In this document: piece by piece, positions 16,157 through 26,073 of the stretch
How positions within the stretch are numbered: position 1 is the stretch's first letter
How the letters are laid out: the number at the start of each line of letters is the position of its first letter
Source of the DNA: Alkalihalobacillus sp047302405
Lineage (GTDB): Bacteria > Bacillota > Bacilli > Bacillales > Bacillaceae_D
Direction of reading: 5' to 3'
Assembly: GCF_047302405.1 (NCBI RefSeq)
Contig: NZ_CP154853.1
Coordinates: 682,001-746,000, forward strand
DNA: 64,000 bases
Made by a program: the position numbers and the translations under genes
The notes under the pieces: model-generated
Seen by the model: the letters and a program-made list of their open reading frames with translations, nothing else
What the model was told of the DNA's origin: nothing
Database searches by the model: none

Positions 16157-19099
16157 ATGAAATCTAAGATATTGTTTTGGTCGTTTATCATATTGATTTT
16201 AACTCCACAAGTAGTGGTTATAGCACAAGACGGTGATTCTTCTATTGATTCGACCGAGCAAGTCATAGAACCAAGTTACCACCTTATCCTCGACGAATGG
16301 AAGAGTAATGGGATTGATAGCACGGCAGCTTTTGACCGTGCTATCGCACCATCTTCTTTTAGTGGAGAAGAGAGTGAGCGGTTGCTAGAACAGTCAGAAA
16401 GTAAAGGGTACAACGATCGTGTATTCTATTGGCATAATCAAGAGTCTGTAAGCTTTAATGTGGAAGTAGAAGAGGAAGGTTTATACGAATTAAGTTTTGA
16501 TTACTACCCTTTAGGAGATTTGATTGTTCCGATAGAAGGTGCTATTGAGATTAACGGAGAGTATCCGTATTTTGAAAGTAGAAGAATTGTCTTTCCTGTT
16601 AATTGGCAAAATGAGAGCAATGATTTTGACGTCGACCGTTTTGGGAATGAAATTATTCCAACACAAGTCCCGTTAGAAGAGTGGCATCATATAAAAGCCG
16701 TTGATTCTAGTCACATACATAGCCGCCCCCTCCAGTTTCATTTAGAAGAGGGAATGAATGAAATTAGCCTCGTAAATTTAAGAGGGGAGATGCTTCTAGG
16801 TGATGCGTATGTTACATCCGTTACAGAAATACCTATTTATGAAGAATATTTAAACAGTCATTCGGGTCTTGCGTATGAAGGAGATTATCAAGTTTATGAA
16901 GCTGAATATCCATATGTAAAAAACAGCTCTTATGTTCGACCGACTGCTGTTCAAGATCCTTCTGTTGTGCCTTATGAAAACGATCAGCTTCTATTAAATA
17001 CATTTGGTGGAGATTCTTGGGCAAGACCAGGTCAATCTGTGACTTGGGAAGTAAATGTGGAGGAAACAGGATATTATCACCTTTCTTTTAAAGTGAAACA
17101 AAATCGTGATACGGGTTCACTAAGTTATCGCACGTTATCAATTAATGGAGAAATTCCATTTAAAGAAGTAGAACAGTACGCGTTTAAAAATAATAATAGC
17201 TGGTATAACGAAACGTTTAGTAATGACAAGGGTGAACCTTTTTATTTCTATTTAGAAGAAGGACGTAATGAGCTAACATTGGAATCGGACGCTTCTATTA
17301 ATGGGAGAGTGCTTATTAAGATTAATGAAGTGATGGAAGGAATTGAGGAGCTTTCATTATCAATTCGTAAATTAACAGGAAATCAGCAGGACCGCTCAAG
17401 AGATTGGGTGATTAGCGACTACATTCCTGATATTGATGTAACACTATTAGATTGGGCTCGGCAATTACAAGAAGAAAAAGAGTATTTATTACAATTATCT
17501 TCAGGGTTCGAGACGACTGAAATTACTTCTTTAAAAATGGCAATTGATAAGCTTGTTGTGTTAGCTGAAGAACCAGATAGAATTCCGAATCAAATGTCGC
17601 AGCTTTCAGAAGGTTCGAATTCTTCGGCTCAGTTATTAGGAAATTTAATCGGTAGTTTACAAGTGCAACCACTAACCATCGATCGTTTTTATCTTCATAC
17701 GGGTGAGGATATTCCTGCGCCAGAAGTAGGCTGGTGGACAAAGTCAAGAGAAGCGGTTGTTCGTTTTATCAATTCATTTAGACAGGATAACCTAGCGATG
17801 TCAGAAGTTCCTGAAGATACGATTGAAGTTTGGGTTAATCGCCCAAGGCAATATGTGGAGCTCTTGCAAAACATGGTTGACCAAAACTTCACACCAGAAA
17901 CCGGAATTGAAGTGAAGTTTTCACTCATGCCTGATGAAGGAAAATTAATTTTAGCAAGTGCAGCGGATACTCAGCCTGATATCGCTTTTGGTATTAGTAA
18001 TTGGCTCCCATATGAGTTAGCGATTCGTGGAGCGGCCGTTGATTTAAGACAATTTGATGATTTTGCTGAAGTTGGTCAAGAATTTGCATCGGGTGCTTTT
18101 CTTCCTTATATAGTAGAGGATGGTTTGTATGCATTACCTGAAACACAAGATTTTCATGTTCAGTTTTATCGCAGAGACATCATGGAAGCTCTTAATATTC
18201 CTGTACCCGATACGTGGGACGATGTAACCGCTATTTTACCGGAATTACAAAGATATGGTTTTAATTACTATACACCAATTGCAGGTGCTGTTGCTTTTAA
18301 GCCTTTCCAAACAACAGCTCCATTCATCTACCAATTTGGTGGCGACCTTTATGAAGAAGATGGCATTGGCACAAGAATTGATAGTGAAGAGTCGTTACAA
18401 GGGATTCAATTTATGGCTGAATTAAATACGCTTTATAGTACGCCATTACAAGTACCAAATTTCTATAATCATTTCCGATATTCGACTTTGCCAGTTGGAA
18501 TCGCTGATTTTGGAACCTATGTACAGTTAACAGCTGCCGCACCAGAAATATCTGGCTGGTGGCAAATTGCTTTACATCCTGGGGTGGAGCAAGAGGATGG
18601 AACGGTTGCTAGATGGGCAACAGGATCTGGTCAATCAACGATGATTTTTGAAGGGAGTGACCTTCAGGAAGAAGCTTGGGAAGTTTTAAAATGGTGGATG
18701 TCTAGTGAAGTGCAAACAGAATTTGCAACAAGCTTGCAAACTTTATATGGACCAGAATATATGTGGAATACCGCAAATGTTGTCTCGTTTGGGCAACTAC
18801 CTTTACCAGAAGAGCATAAAGAAGTGGTGCTTGAGCAATGGGAACATTTAAAAGAAGTTCCAAAAACACCATATGCTTATATGGTAGAACGTGAAATAAG
18901 TAATGTATGGAATACGATTGTTTTTGATGGGGAAACAACAAGGTCAGCTGTTGATGACGCGGTTGTAAACATCGATCGAGAAATGCGAAGAAAATTAGAA
19001 GAGTTTGGATATATCGAAAATGGTCAAGTTGTAAGGCCATATCGTATCCCGACTATTGAGCAGGTTGAAGGGTGGTTAGTGATTGATGAAGACGATTAA
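16157..19099 (+). CDS. 980-residue fusion of two beta-sandwich domains to a solute-binding domain
   Basis: A secreted protein with signal peptide (cleavage near Ala23, VVVIA-QD) and no lipobox. Residues about 90-230 and 270-420 are two similar beta-sandwich units, each with the sequence pattern V-x-F/W-x-V-x-V-E-E-x-G-x-Y-x-L/H-S-F, INGE, and F-x-L-E-E-G-x-N-E-L/I-x-L, like carbohydrate-binding modules of the CBM6/35 type. A helical linker follows. Residues about 560-980 are an extracellular solute-binding domain (PDIAFGISNWLPYELA, YALPETQDFHVQFYRRDIME, VPDTWDDVTAILPELQ, WEVLKWWMSSEVQTEFA). A permease gene overlaps its end. Usual solute-binding proteins are 400-550 residues, so the fusion is unusual. 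It probably presents polymer-bound ligand to the permeases. Confidence 0.82.
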   Translation: MKSKILFWSFIILILTPQVVVIAQDGDSSIDSTEQVIEPSYHLILDEWKSNGIDSTAAFDRAIAPSSFSGEESERLLEQSESKGYNDRVFYWHNQESVSFNVEVEEEGLYELSFDYYPLGDLIVPIEGAIEINGEYPYFESRRIVFPVNWQNESNDFDVDRFGNEIIPTQVPLEEWHHIKAVDSSHIHSRPLQFHLEEGMNEISLVNLRGEMLLGDAYVTSVTEIPIYEEYLNSHSGLAYEGDYQVYEAEYPYVKNSSYVRPTAVQDPSVVPYENDQLLLNTFGGDSWARPGQSVTWEVNVEETGYYHLSFKVKQNRDTGSLSYRTLSINGEIPFKEVEQYAFKNNNSWYNETFSNDKGEPFYFYLEEGRNELTLESDASINGRVLIKINEVMEGIEELSLSIRKLTGNQQDRSRDWVISDYIPDIDVTLLDWARQLQEEKEYLLQLSSGFETTEITSLKMAIDKLVVLAEEPDRIPNQMSQLSEGSNSSAQLLGNLIGSLQVQPLTIDRFYLHTGEDIPAPEVGWWTKSREAVVRFINSFRQDNLAMSEVPEDTIEVWVNRPRQYVELLQNMVDQNFTPETGIEVKFSLMPDEGKLILASAADTQPDIAFGISNWLPYELAIRGAAVDLRQFDDFAEVGQEFASGAFLPYIVEDGLYALPETQDFHVQFYRRDIMEALNIPVPDTWDDVTAILPELQRYGFNYYTPIAGAVAFKPFQTTAPFIYQFGGDLYEEDGIGTRIDSEESLQGIQFMAELNTLYSTPLQVPNFYNHFRYSTLPVGIADFGTYVQLTAAAPEISGWWQIALHPGVEQEDGTVARWATGSGQSTMIFEGSDLQEEAWEVLKWWMSSEVQTEFATSLQTLYGPEYMWNTANVVSFGQLPLPEEHKEVVLEQWEHLKEVPKTPYAYMVEREISNVWNTIVFDGETTRSAVDDAVVNIDREMRRKLEEFGYIENGQVVRPYRIPTIEQVEGWLVIDEDD

Positions 19100-19976
19100 A
19101 AATCATGCGAGTACAGCGATATTTCTAGCCCCCTATTTATTAATGTTTTTAATCTTTATTGTGCTACCTGTCATGGCGGCTATCGGGTTATCCTTCACGT
19201 ATTTTAATGCAATTGAAAGTCCAAGTTGGGTAGGGTTAAGTAATTATGTCAATTTAATTACTCAAGACGGCGTTTTTATGGAGTATATTATACCGAATAC
19301 GCTCACCTTTGCCCTTATTGTTGGACCAGGTGGTTATGTCCTTTCTTTTATTTTGGCGTGGATGCTCGCTCAAATTTCCAAATTGCCGAGAATGATTTTA
19401 GCTTTGATTATCTATTCTCCTTCTATGACAGCAGGTATCGCCATGGGAGTTGTCTGGAAGATTATCTTTAGTGGTGATGAGACAGGTTATCTAAATAACA
19501 TGTTAGTAACATTAGGGGTCATTCTTGAACCGATTCAATGGTTACAATCACCTGAACATCTTATGATGATTATGATTGTCGTGACGATATGGGGAAGTAT
19601 GGGTGTTGGATTTTTAGCGATGCTATCAGGTGTTTTAAATATTAATAAGGAAATCTACGAGGCAGCCTACATCGATGGAATTAGAAATAGATTTCAAGAA
19701 ATTATTTATATTACGATTCCTTCGATGAAACCTCAAATGCTCTTTGGTGCTGTTATGGCTGTTGTGGGTACATTTTCAGCTGGTGCCATCGGAGTTGAAT
19801 TATCTGGAGCTAATCCAACACCACAATATGCAGGTCAATTAATGGTGAACCATTTAGAAGATTATGGATTTATTCGTTATGAAATGGGTTATGCTGCTGC
19901 AATCTCTGTTTGTTTGTTGATATTTATCTATCTATTCTCTAAAGTAGCTTGGAGATTATTTGGAGAGAAGGATTAA
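19086..19976 (+). CDS. sugar ABC transporter permease (MalF type), first pair
   Basis: A 296-residue inner membrane permease with six predicted helices. The EAA loop that contacts the ATPase is EAAYIDGIRNRFQEIIYITIPSMKP. I start at ATG 19086, one codon inside the TTG at 19083; either way the gene overlaps the end of the large fusion binding protein by 14 bases, so the two are coupled in translation. With the next gene it forms the first heterodimeric channel of the locus. No ATPase is encoded in the locus, so a shared MsmX/MsmK-type ATPase must serve it. Confidence 0.9.
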   Translation: MKTIKNHASTAIFLAPYLLMFLIFIVLPVMAAIGLSFTYFNAIESPSWVGLSNYVNLITQDGVFMEYIIPNTLTFALIVGPGGYVLSFILAWMLAQISKLPRMILALIIYSPSMTAGIAMGVVWKIIFSGDETGYLNNMLVTLGVILEPIQWLQSPEHLMMIMIVVTIWGSMGVGFLAMLSGVLNINKEIYEAAYIDGIRNRFQEIIYITIPSMKPQMLFGAVMAVVGTFSAGAIGVELSGANPTPQYAGQLMVNHLEDYGFIRYEMGYAAAISVCLLIFIYLFSKVAWRLFGEKD

Positions 19977-20009
19977 TTGCGTGGAATTTTCCTATTAGGG
20001 GTGTAAACT

Positions 20010-20888
20010 ATGTCATCTTTTCAAGGTACAAAAATAAATCCTGATAAATTTCACCGTAGCCAAATTAAGTTTTATTTATTTTTACTTCCATTAGCTGTGT
20101 TTATGGCGTTACCGATCGTATATATATTTATGCACGCTTTTAAACCGCTTGATGAGTTATTTGCTTATCCGCCAAGGTTTTTTGTACAAAAACCAACGTT
20201 ACAAAACTTCACGGATTTATTTAGCATAACGAGTGCTACAGGTGTTCCTGTTTCTAGGTATTTATTTAACAGCTTTATCATTACAACCGCGGTCGTCTTT
20301 TTGACCGTATTAATTAGTACAATGGCAGGTTATGCCTTATCAAAAAAACGATTTAAGTTAAAGAAAACGATTTTTGAAATCAATACATTAGCTTTAATGT
20401 TTGTTCCAGCAGCTGTTACAATTCCAAGATATTTATTAATGGATGAAATTGGTTTATTGGACAACTTTTTAGCTCATATATTTCCACTCTTAGCGATGCC
20501 GGTTGGTTTATTTTTAGTGAAGCAGTTTATTGACCAGATTCCAAACGAGTTAATTGAAGCGGCCCAAATGGACGGAGCGTCTGATTATCGGATTTTTTGG
20601 CAAATTGTCATGCCGCTTGTGAAACCGGCTGTTGCTACTATTGCTATTTTATCGTTCCAACTCGTTTGGAATAGCGTTGAGACATCCGTGTTATACGTGA
20701 ATGATGAGAATTTAAAAACATTCTCCTTCTTTATGTCGACATTAGCTTCAGATACATCTGGTAATACAGTAGCGGGACAAGGGATGGCTGCGGCTGCCTC
20801 ATTGATTATGTTTGTTCCTAACTTAATTATCTTTATCATTTTACAAAGTCAAGTCATGAATACGATGGCCCATTCAGGAATCAAATAA
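20010..20888 (+). CDS. sugar ABC transporter permease (MalG type), first pair
   Basis: A 292-residue permease of the MalG/carbohydrate type, six predicted membrane helices. Visible family marks are the N-terminal HAFKPLDELFAYPPRFF block, MAGYALSKKRFK, PRYLLMDEIGLLDN, and the EAA loop ELIEAAQMDGASDYRIFWQIVMPLVKPA. It begins at ATG 20010 after AGGGGTG, 33 bases beyond the partner permease. It completes the first channel. Substrate is inferred from the surrounding beta-1,2-glucan enzymes. Confidence 0.9.
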   Translation: MSSFQGTKINPDKFHRSQIKFYLFLLPLAVFMALPIVYIFMHAFKPLDELFAYPPRFFVQKPTLQNFTDLFSITSATGVPVSRYLFNSFIITTAVVFLTVLISTMAGYALSKKRFKLKKTIFEINTLALMFVPAAVTIPRYLLMDEIGLLDNFLAHIFPLLAMPVGLFLVKQFIDQIPNELIEAAQMDGASDYRIFWQIVMPLVKPAVATIAILSFQLVWNSVETSVLYVNDENLKTFSFFMSTLASDTSGNTVAGQGMAAAASLIMFVPNLIIFIILQSQVMNTMAHSGIK

Positions 20889-20906
20889 ACAATAGGAGGT
20901 AGGGAC

Positions 20907-22928
20907 ATGAGAAAATTTTTGATCGCTGCATTTAGTCTTCTTCTCATCGTATTGTTTCCCTTACAATCGCTTGCGGCTGATTCAGTTTCTTATAAAACAG
21001 AAACATTATCAGCAGATGGAGAAGTAATTGAAACACAAACAGCCTATATTCCTATTGGTTTATTTGGGCAAGATGTAGAATTGCTCAACCCTGAGGATTT
21101 GTTTATTGATGAAATGAATGAAGTCTATATAGCAGATTCAGGGACGCAAGTAGTCACAAGAATGAGTGACAATGGAGAAGTGATTCAAGTATATGGGGAA
21201 GGCATTTTACAACAACCACTTGGAATTTTTGTAGATGAAGAAAAGAATTTATACGTCGCTGATTATGCAAAGGAAGCTGTTCTTAAATTCGATGATACTG
21301 GGGAGCTTTTGTTCGAATACACAAGACCAGAATCTCCTTTATTTGGGGTTAATTCTCCTTATAAACCACAAAAGTTATCGGTTGATCAGCGGGGGAATCT
21401 ATACATTATCGGGGAAGGATCCACAAACGGAATTATCCAATTAAATCAAGATGGAGAGTTTCTTGGATTTTTTGGAGTGAATACAACCCGACCGACCATA
21501 GGATCTTTTATTACGGATATGCTCACAACGGAGCGACAAAGAGCCAGTATGTTCATGAGAGTTCCGCCAGCTCCTAATAATATTACGATTGATGATAGAG
21601 GACTATTATATACGATTACTTCTGGAACAGAATGGGAAGCGATTCGTCAGCTTAATATTGCAGGGCTTAATATGCTCTCGCCAGATGTGACCGATAGAAC
21701 AAATTTACGTGATATCGCGATCGGTACGATAGGAAATATTTATACAGTAGGTAACGATGGTATTATTTACGAGTATGATAGTGCCGGTGATTTATTATTT
21801 ATGTTCGGGGGGCGTGAGGATGGTTCCAACCGTCTTGGATTATCGATGCAACCGTCTGGGATCGAGGTTGATAATCTCGGCAGATTGTATGTCACGGACA
21901 AAGAGCAAGGGTTAGTCCAAGTCTTTGAGCCAACCGATTTTACGACGATTCTTCATCAAGGGCTTGCCTTGTATGCTGAAGGTCATTACATCGAAAGTGA
22001 AGATTATTGGAATGAAGTATTACGATTAAACTCCTCATTTGGTTTGGCTCATAAAGCGTTAGGACAGGCCTTATATAAACAACAGCTTTATAATGAAGCC
22101 GCTTATGAGTTTGAATTAGCTCAAGATCGAGAAAACTATTCTGATGCTTTTTGGGAAATTCGCTATCAGTGGCTCCAAGAAAACTTAAGTCTTGTTTTTG
22201 TATTATTAATCGCATTTTTGACATTAAGAGCTCTTTTAAAGTTTTTAGATAAACGTTATGAAACGTTACGGCCAATAAAGGAGAAAAAGGAAGCTTTTAA
22301 AAAGCAGAAATTAATGAGTGAATTGTTGTTTTTATTTCGATTTCTTAAAAAGCCACTTGATAGTTTGTACTATTTACGTGTGGATGAACGAGCTTCGATT
22401 CTGTCGGCGACGATTTTATATGTTGTGTTTGTTACCGAATATTTATTAACGATTTATTGGACTGGTTTTTTATTTAATACACGTTCTACGGAACAAATTA
22501 CTCTCTTTTTTGAAATAGGGACGGTACTAGTGCCCCTCGCTTTATTTATTGTTACGAACTATTTAGTCAGTACGATTACAGATGGGGAAGGTCGATTCCG
22601 TCACGTGTATATTGGAACGATTTATTCGTTAGCACCACTGATTATTTTTATTATCCCGATAACATTAATTTCAAATGTTTTAACTTATAATGAAGCTTTC
22701 CTTTATCAATTTCCCTTACAAATTATTATTATTTGGTCATTGATTCTCTTGTTTTTAATGATTAAGGAGCTTCATGATTTTACCGGGATGGGAACGGTTC
22801 GAAATATTGTCGTGACGATTTTTGGAATGTTTATTATGGTGTTAATTTTCTTTGTACTATATGTATTGGTCGACCAATTAGTAGACTTTATTTGGTCGTT
22901 CATTCAGGAGGTGGTTCTTCGTGTTTAA
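20907..22928 (+). CDS. secreted NHL-repeat, TPR and Yip1 membrane protein
   Basis: A 673-residue protein with four parts: signal peptide (residues 1-23), NHL-type beta-propeller repeats (about 45-350; for example LFIDEMNEVYIADSG, IFVDEEKNLYVADYA, LSVDQRGNLYIIGEG, IEVDNLGRLYVTDKE), a short TPR-like helical part (about 350-420), then a membrane helix near 424-442 and a Yip1-like block of about five helices (485-670). The propeller should face outside. It starts behind a perfect AGGAGG. It lies between the two permease pairs and overlaps the next gene by eight bases. No transport role is established; a scaffold or sensor for the uptake machinery is my inference. Confidence 0.75.
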   Translation: MRKFLIAAFSLLLIVLFPLQSLAADSVSYKTETLSADGEVIETQTAYIPIGLFGQDVELLNPEDLFIDEMNEVYIADSGTQVVTRMSDNGEVIQVYGEGILQQPLGIFVDEEKNLYVADYAKEAVLKFDDTGELLFEYTRPESPLFGVNSPYKPQKLSVDQRGNLYIIGEGSTNGIIQLNQDGEFLGFFGVNTTRPTIGSFITDMLTTERQRASMFMRVPPAPNNITIDDRGLLYTITSGTEWEAIRQLNIAGLNMLSPDVTDRTNLRDIAIGTIGNIYTVGNDGIIYEYDSAGDLLFMFGGREDGSNRLGLSMQPSGIEVDNLGRLYVTDKEQGLVQVFEPTDFTTILHQGLALYAEGHYIESEDYWNEVLRLNSSFGLAHKALGQALYKQQLYNEAAYEFELAQDRENYSDAFWEIRYQWLQENLSLVFVLLIAFLTLRALLKFLDKRYETLRPIKEKKEAFKKQKLMSELLFLFRFLKKPLDSLYYLRVDERASILSATILYVVFVTEYLLTIYWTGFLFNTRSTEQITLFFEIGTVLVPLALFIVTNYLVSTITDGEGRFRHVYIGTIYSLAPLIIFIIPITLISNVLTYNEAFLYQFPLQIIIIWSLILLFLMIKELHDFTGMGTVRNIVVTIFGMFIMVLIFFVLYVLVDQLVDFIWSFIQEVVLRV

Positions 22929-25197
22929 GAAATGGAGATGGTTATTGCTTGTCATTATGATTGTCTTTCCGGTTCAAGTTTTGGCCGCCCTTTCTGATGA
23001 TGATCCAGAAACCGAAGTATCCGAAATTCAAGAAGAGCTGCAAAATGAAGCTCTTAGATATTCTTCTAATCAATTTACTTTACCTGAAGAGGAAGTAGAA
23101 GAATGGTCAGAGGGAGAGTTTGATTTAACTGGATACGATTTTGTGACAGAAAATGAACAGTTACAGCTTTATGTAGAGAGTGATTCATTAGCCATTAAAG
23201 TAGTAGATAAACGAACAGGTTATGTCTGGAGTTCAGGTATTCAAGCCGACCATGAATTTAATTTGAACAATACATGGACAAGTCTAGCTCGTTCAGCTGT
23301 GACGATTCAGTACATCGATTGTCGTGGCAATATTCAATCTGAAAGTATTTTAACAAATGAAGTTGAAGTAAATATTGATAGGGAGATAGACGGCTTCTCA
23401 GCTATCATTCCATTTGATGCCGGTATTACCGTTCGCTTAGAAGTAGCATTAACTGACGATGGTCTTGAGCTGTTAATTCCATATGAAACGATAACCGAAG
23501 AAGACAATCAGTTAGTCATGTTAAGGTTATATCCTTTTTTAGGGGCTGTTCATCAGAATGAAGTGAATGGTTATATGTTTATTCCGGACGGTAGTGGGGC
23601 TTTGATCCGTTTTCAGGACGGAAATTTAGGGGCCTTGTCACCTTATCAAGCTTTTGTCTATGGGAAGGATGAGGCGTTTAAACGAACACCTCAAAGTAGT
23701 ACGACAAGAACCAATCCCCGGCAACAGGTGTCGATGCCGGTCTATGGTGTCGTTCACGGTGCTAATCAAAATGGTTTTGTTTCTCTTATTGAGGAAGGTA
23801 GCGAGTTCAGTGAAATTATCGCTTTTCCATCTGGGGTCTCAACAGATTTTAATTGGGTCACCTCTCAATATCATTATCGCTATGAATATTACCAGCCAAC
23901 AAGTCAAAGTATGAGTGGATTTAATGCTTATCAAGAAGACATGAATCAATTTGATATCAAACAGCAAATCAAGTTTCTAGTAGAAGAGGAAGCGAACTAT
24001 GTTGGGATGGCTCATGTGTATCAAGACTACCTCATTCAAGAAGGGAATCTAGCTAAACAAAAGGATGAAGTCGATATTCGCCTCGAATTTTTAGGAGGGG
24101 AAGTGAAGACAGGTCTTTTATGGAATTCCATTTACCCGATGACGGAAGTCGCCAAATTACCTGAATATGTGGAACGTTTGAAAGCACAAGATGTTGAGAA
24201 CATGCATCTTGTATACCGTGGATGGACAAAGGGTGGGATTTCTGGTACACTTCCGCAAAAATTCCCGGTTGATCGCAAATTAGGTGGTAAACAGGATGTA
24301 TTGGAAGTAACCGAATACATGGATGAGCAACAAATTCCGTTCTATTTTCAAACCGATTATTCTTCAGCCCATGCAAATGCTTCAGGATACTCGGGGAGGA
24401 CTGATGTTGCTAGAAAGATGAATGCTGAAACAATTACAGTTAACTCAGGGGAAGAACGCTATTTTATTTTAAATCCAGAAAGATCATTAAAAATGGCTCA
24501 AGAGGATGTTTCGGACTTTAATGAACATAATATTTCTCGATTAGCGATTGAGCAAAGTGCTCAAATATTGTTTTCAAATTATGCCGGACAAACACATTCA
24601 ACAAGAGCTGAGATGAAAGAGACTTATGAGCAAATGTTTGAGGAGTTACAAGCGGGGGTTGGCCCGTTAGCTCTTTATCAACCTTTTGATTATATGTGGT
24701 CTCATATGGAACGCTATTTAGACATTCCGATGTATTCATCTAATTATCGTTATGTGACAGACACGGTGCCTTTTATACAAATAGTCTTAAAGGGTTATGT
24801 TCCTTATTATGGTCCACATTCAAACTTTCATTTTAATTCGGAAGAAGAGTTGTTAAGAATGATTGAATTTGGAGCCTATCCATCTTTCTATTTAACAACC
24901 GAACCTTCTCATTTATTAATGCACACGCCATCAAAATCATTGTACACATCACAGTACAACGATTGGGAAAAAGGCATTGTCTATCAGTATCAAATGGTCA
25001 AAGATAGCCTAGGTGAAGTGGAAGGTGAATCCATCATATCAAGAACTGTTCATGAATCAGGGGTTGTAGAAGTAGGCTACTCCAATGATAAATCAATCTT
25101 CGTCAATTACACGAACGAACCTTATGTGGTCGATGAAGTTGAAATTGAGATCGAAGCTAGAGGGTTTAAAGTAATCGACTGGGGGATTCAGTCATGA
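22921..25197 (+). CDS. secreted DUF5696-like protein, possible glycoside hydrolase
   Basis: A 758-residue secreted protein: signal peptide (cleavage near VQVLA-AL), no lipobox and no other membrane helix. GTG 22921 follows AGGAGGTGG and overlaps the preceding gene by eight bases. The N-terminal part (residues about 60-320) is beta-rich (LYVESDSLAIKVVDKRTGYVWSS shortened; FIPDGSGALIRF), and the C-terminal part (about 390-700) has the alternating pattern of a TIM-barrel hydrolase (MHLVYRGWTKGGISG, IPFYFQTDYSSAHA, ISRLAIEQSAQILFSNYAGQTHS). It resembles DUF5696 proteins that occur beside sugar permeases in Paenibacillaceae. I cannot point to proven catalytic residues, so hydrolase activity is a guess. 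Confidence 0.65.
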   Translation: MFKKWRWLLLVIMIVFPVQVLAALSDDDPETEVSEIQEELQNEALRYSSNQFTLPEEEVEEWSEGEFDLTGYDFVTENEQLQLYVESDSLAIKVVDKRTGYVWSSGIQADHEFNLNNTWTSLARSAVTIQYIDCRGNIQSESILTNEVEVNIDREIDGFSAIIPFDAGITVRLEVALTDDGLELLIPYETITEEDNQLVMLRLYPFLGAVHQNEVNGYMFIPDGSGALIRFQDGNLGALSPYQAFVYGKDEAFKRTPQSSTTRTNPRQQVSMPVYGVVHGANQNGFVSLIEEGSEFSEIIAFPSGVSTDFNWVTSQYHYRYEYYQPTSQSMSGFNAYQEDMNQFDIKQQIKFLVEEEANYVGMAHVYQDYLIQEGNLAKQKDEVDIRLEFLGGEVKTGLLWNSIYPMTEVAKLPEYVERLKAQDVENMHLVYRGWTKGGISGTLPQKFPVDRKLGGKQDVLEVTEYMDEQQIPFYFQTDYSSAHANASGYSGRTDVARKMNAETITVNSGEERYFILNPERSLKMAQEDVSDFNEHNISRLAIEQSAQILFSNYAGQTHSTRAEMKETYEQMFEELQAGVGPLALYQPFDYMWSHMERYLDIPMYSSNYRYVTDTVPFIQIVLKGYVPYYGPHSNFHFNSEEELLRMIEFGAYPSFYLTTEPSHLLMHTPSKSLYTSQYNDWEKGIVYQYQMVKDSLGEVEGESIISRTVHESGVVEVGYSNDKSIFVNYTNEPYVVDEVEIEIEARGFKVIDWGIQS

Positions 25198-26060
25198 AAC
25201 AACTATCATTAAAGACGAAGAAAAGTTTAATCGGCTATACCTTTATTTTACCTTGGGTTCTCGGGTTTCTCGTATTCACATCGATACCATTAGTGTATTC
25301 ACTTTATTTAAGTTTCCAGGATGTGACGATTACAACACAAGGAATTCAAACCGACTTTGTTAAGTTTGATAACTATGAATATGCCTTTGCTGTCGATGCT
25401 CAATTTACCCAAATCTTTTTAGTCTTTTTAAGAGAGCTAGCATTATCTGTACCAATTATTATTGTCTTTTCGTTAATTATTGCTCTATTACTAAATCAGC
25501 CCATTCGGTTCAAAAATTTCTTCCGGACTATCTTTTTTTTACCGGTTATTATCGCAAGTGGTCCTGTTATTAGTAAGTTAAACGATCAAGGAGTAACCTC
25601 TATTCCATCTATAGAAGAATATGCGATTTTTGCGACGATAATGGCTGGGACAGATGGGTTGATTAATACGATTATCATTTATTTAATGGATAATCTGATC
25701 ATGATTTTATGGTATTCAGGTGTTCAAATTCTCATCTTCTTAGCAGCCTTGCAAAAGCTTGATAAACAAGTGTATGAATCGGCGAAAATTGATGGTGCAT
25801 CCAATTGGGAGTGCTTCTGGTTAGTGACATTACCAAGCATCTTTCCAATGATTATTGTGAATACGATTTTTACGATCGTCATGTATTCTATCTTTGCGAT
25901 TAATCCGGTCATTAACCATATTCAAAGTAATATGTTCCGAATTGATACGGGATTTGGTTATGCCTCTGCCTTATCATGGATCTATTTTATTGTCATTACG
26001 TTCGTTATTGCACTAAGTGTAGGCTTACTGTCAATAAGAACGAGAAAAAAGTACTCATAA
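25194..26060 (+). CDS. sugar ABC transporter permease (MalF type), second pair
   Basis: A 288-residue permease with six predicted helices and the typical N-terminal GYTFILPWVLGFLVFTSIP. The EAA loop is QVYESAKIDGASNWECFWLVTLPSI, with Glu-Ser in place of Glu-Ala. There is an extra stretch of about 45 residues (NDQGVTSIPSIEEYAIF and on) between helices 3 and 4, which is longer than in the first MalF-type permease. ATG 25194 overlaps the previous stop as ATGA. It pairs with the following gene as the second channel of the locus. Confidence 0.9.
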   Translation: MKQLSLKTKKSLIGYTFILPWVLGFLVFTSIPLVYSLYLSFQDVTITTQGIQTDFVKFDNYEYAFAVDAQFTQIFLVFLRELALSVPIIIVFSLIIALLLNQPIRFKNFFRTIFFLPVIIASGPVISKLNDQGVTSIPSIEEYAIFATIMAGTDGLINTIIIYLMDNLIMILWYSGVQILIFLAALQKLDKQVYESAKIDGASNWECFWLVTLPSIFPMIIVNTIFTIVMYSIFAINPVINHIQSNMFRIDTGFGYASALSWIYFIVITFVIALSVGLLSIRTRKKYS

Positions 26061-26073
26061 AGGGTGGATTCAA

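Noticed and set aside
17215..17230. A GAAACGTTTAG piece inside the large binding-protein gene that resembles an operator half-site pair.
   Set aside because: It lacks the flanking AATT and is inside a coding region away from any promoter; a chance match is likely.
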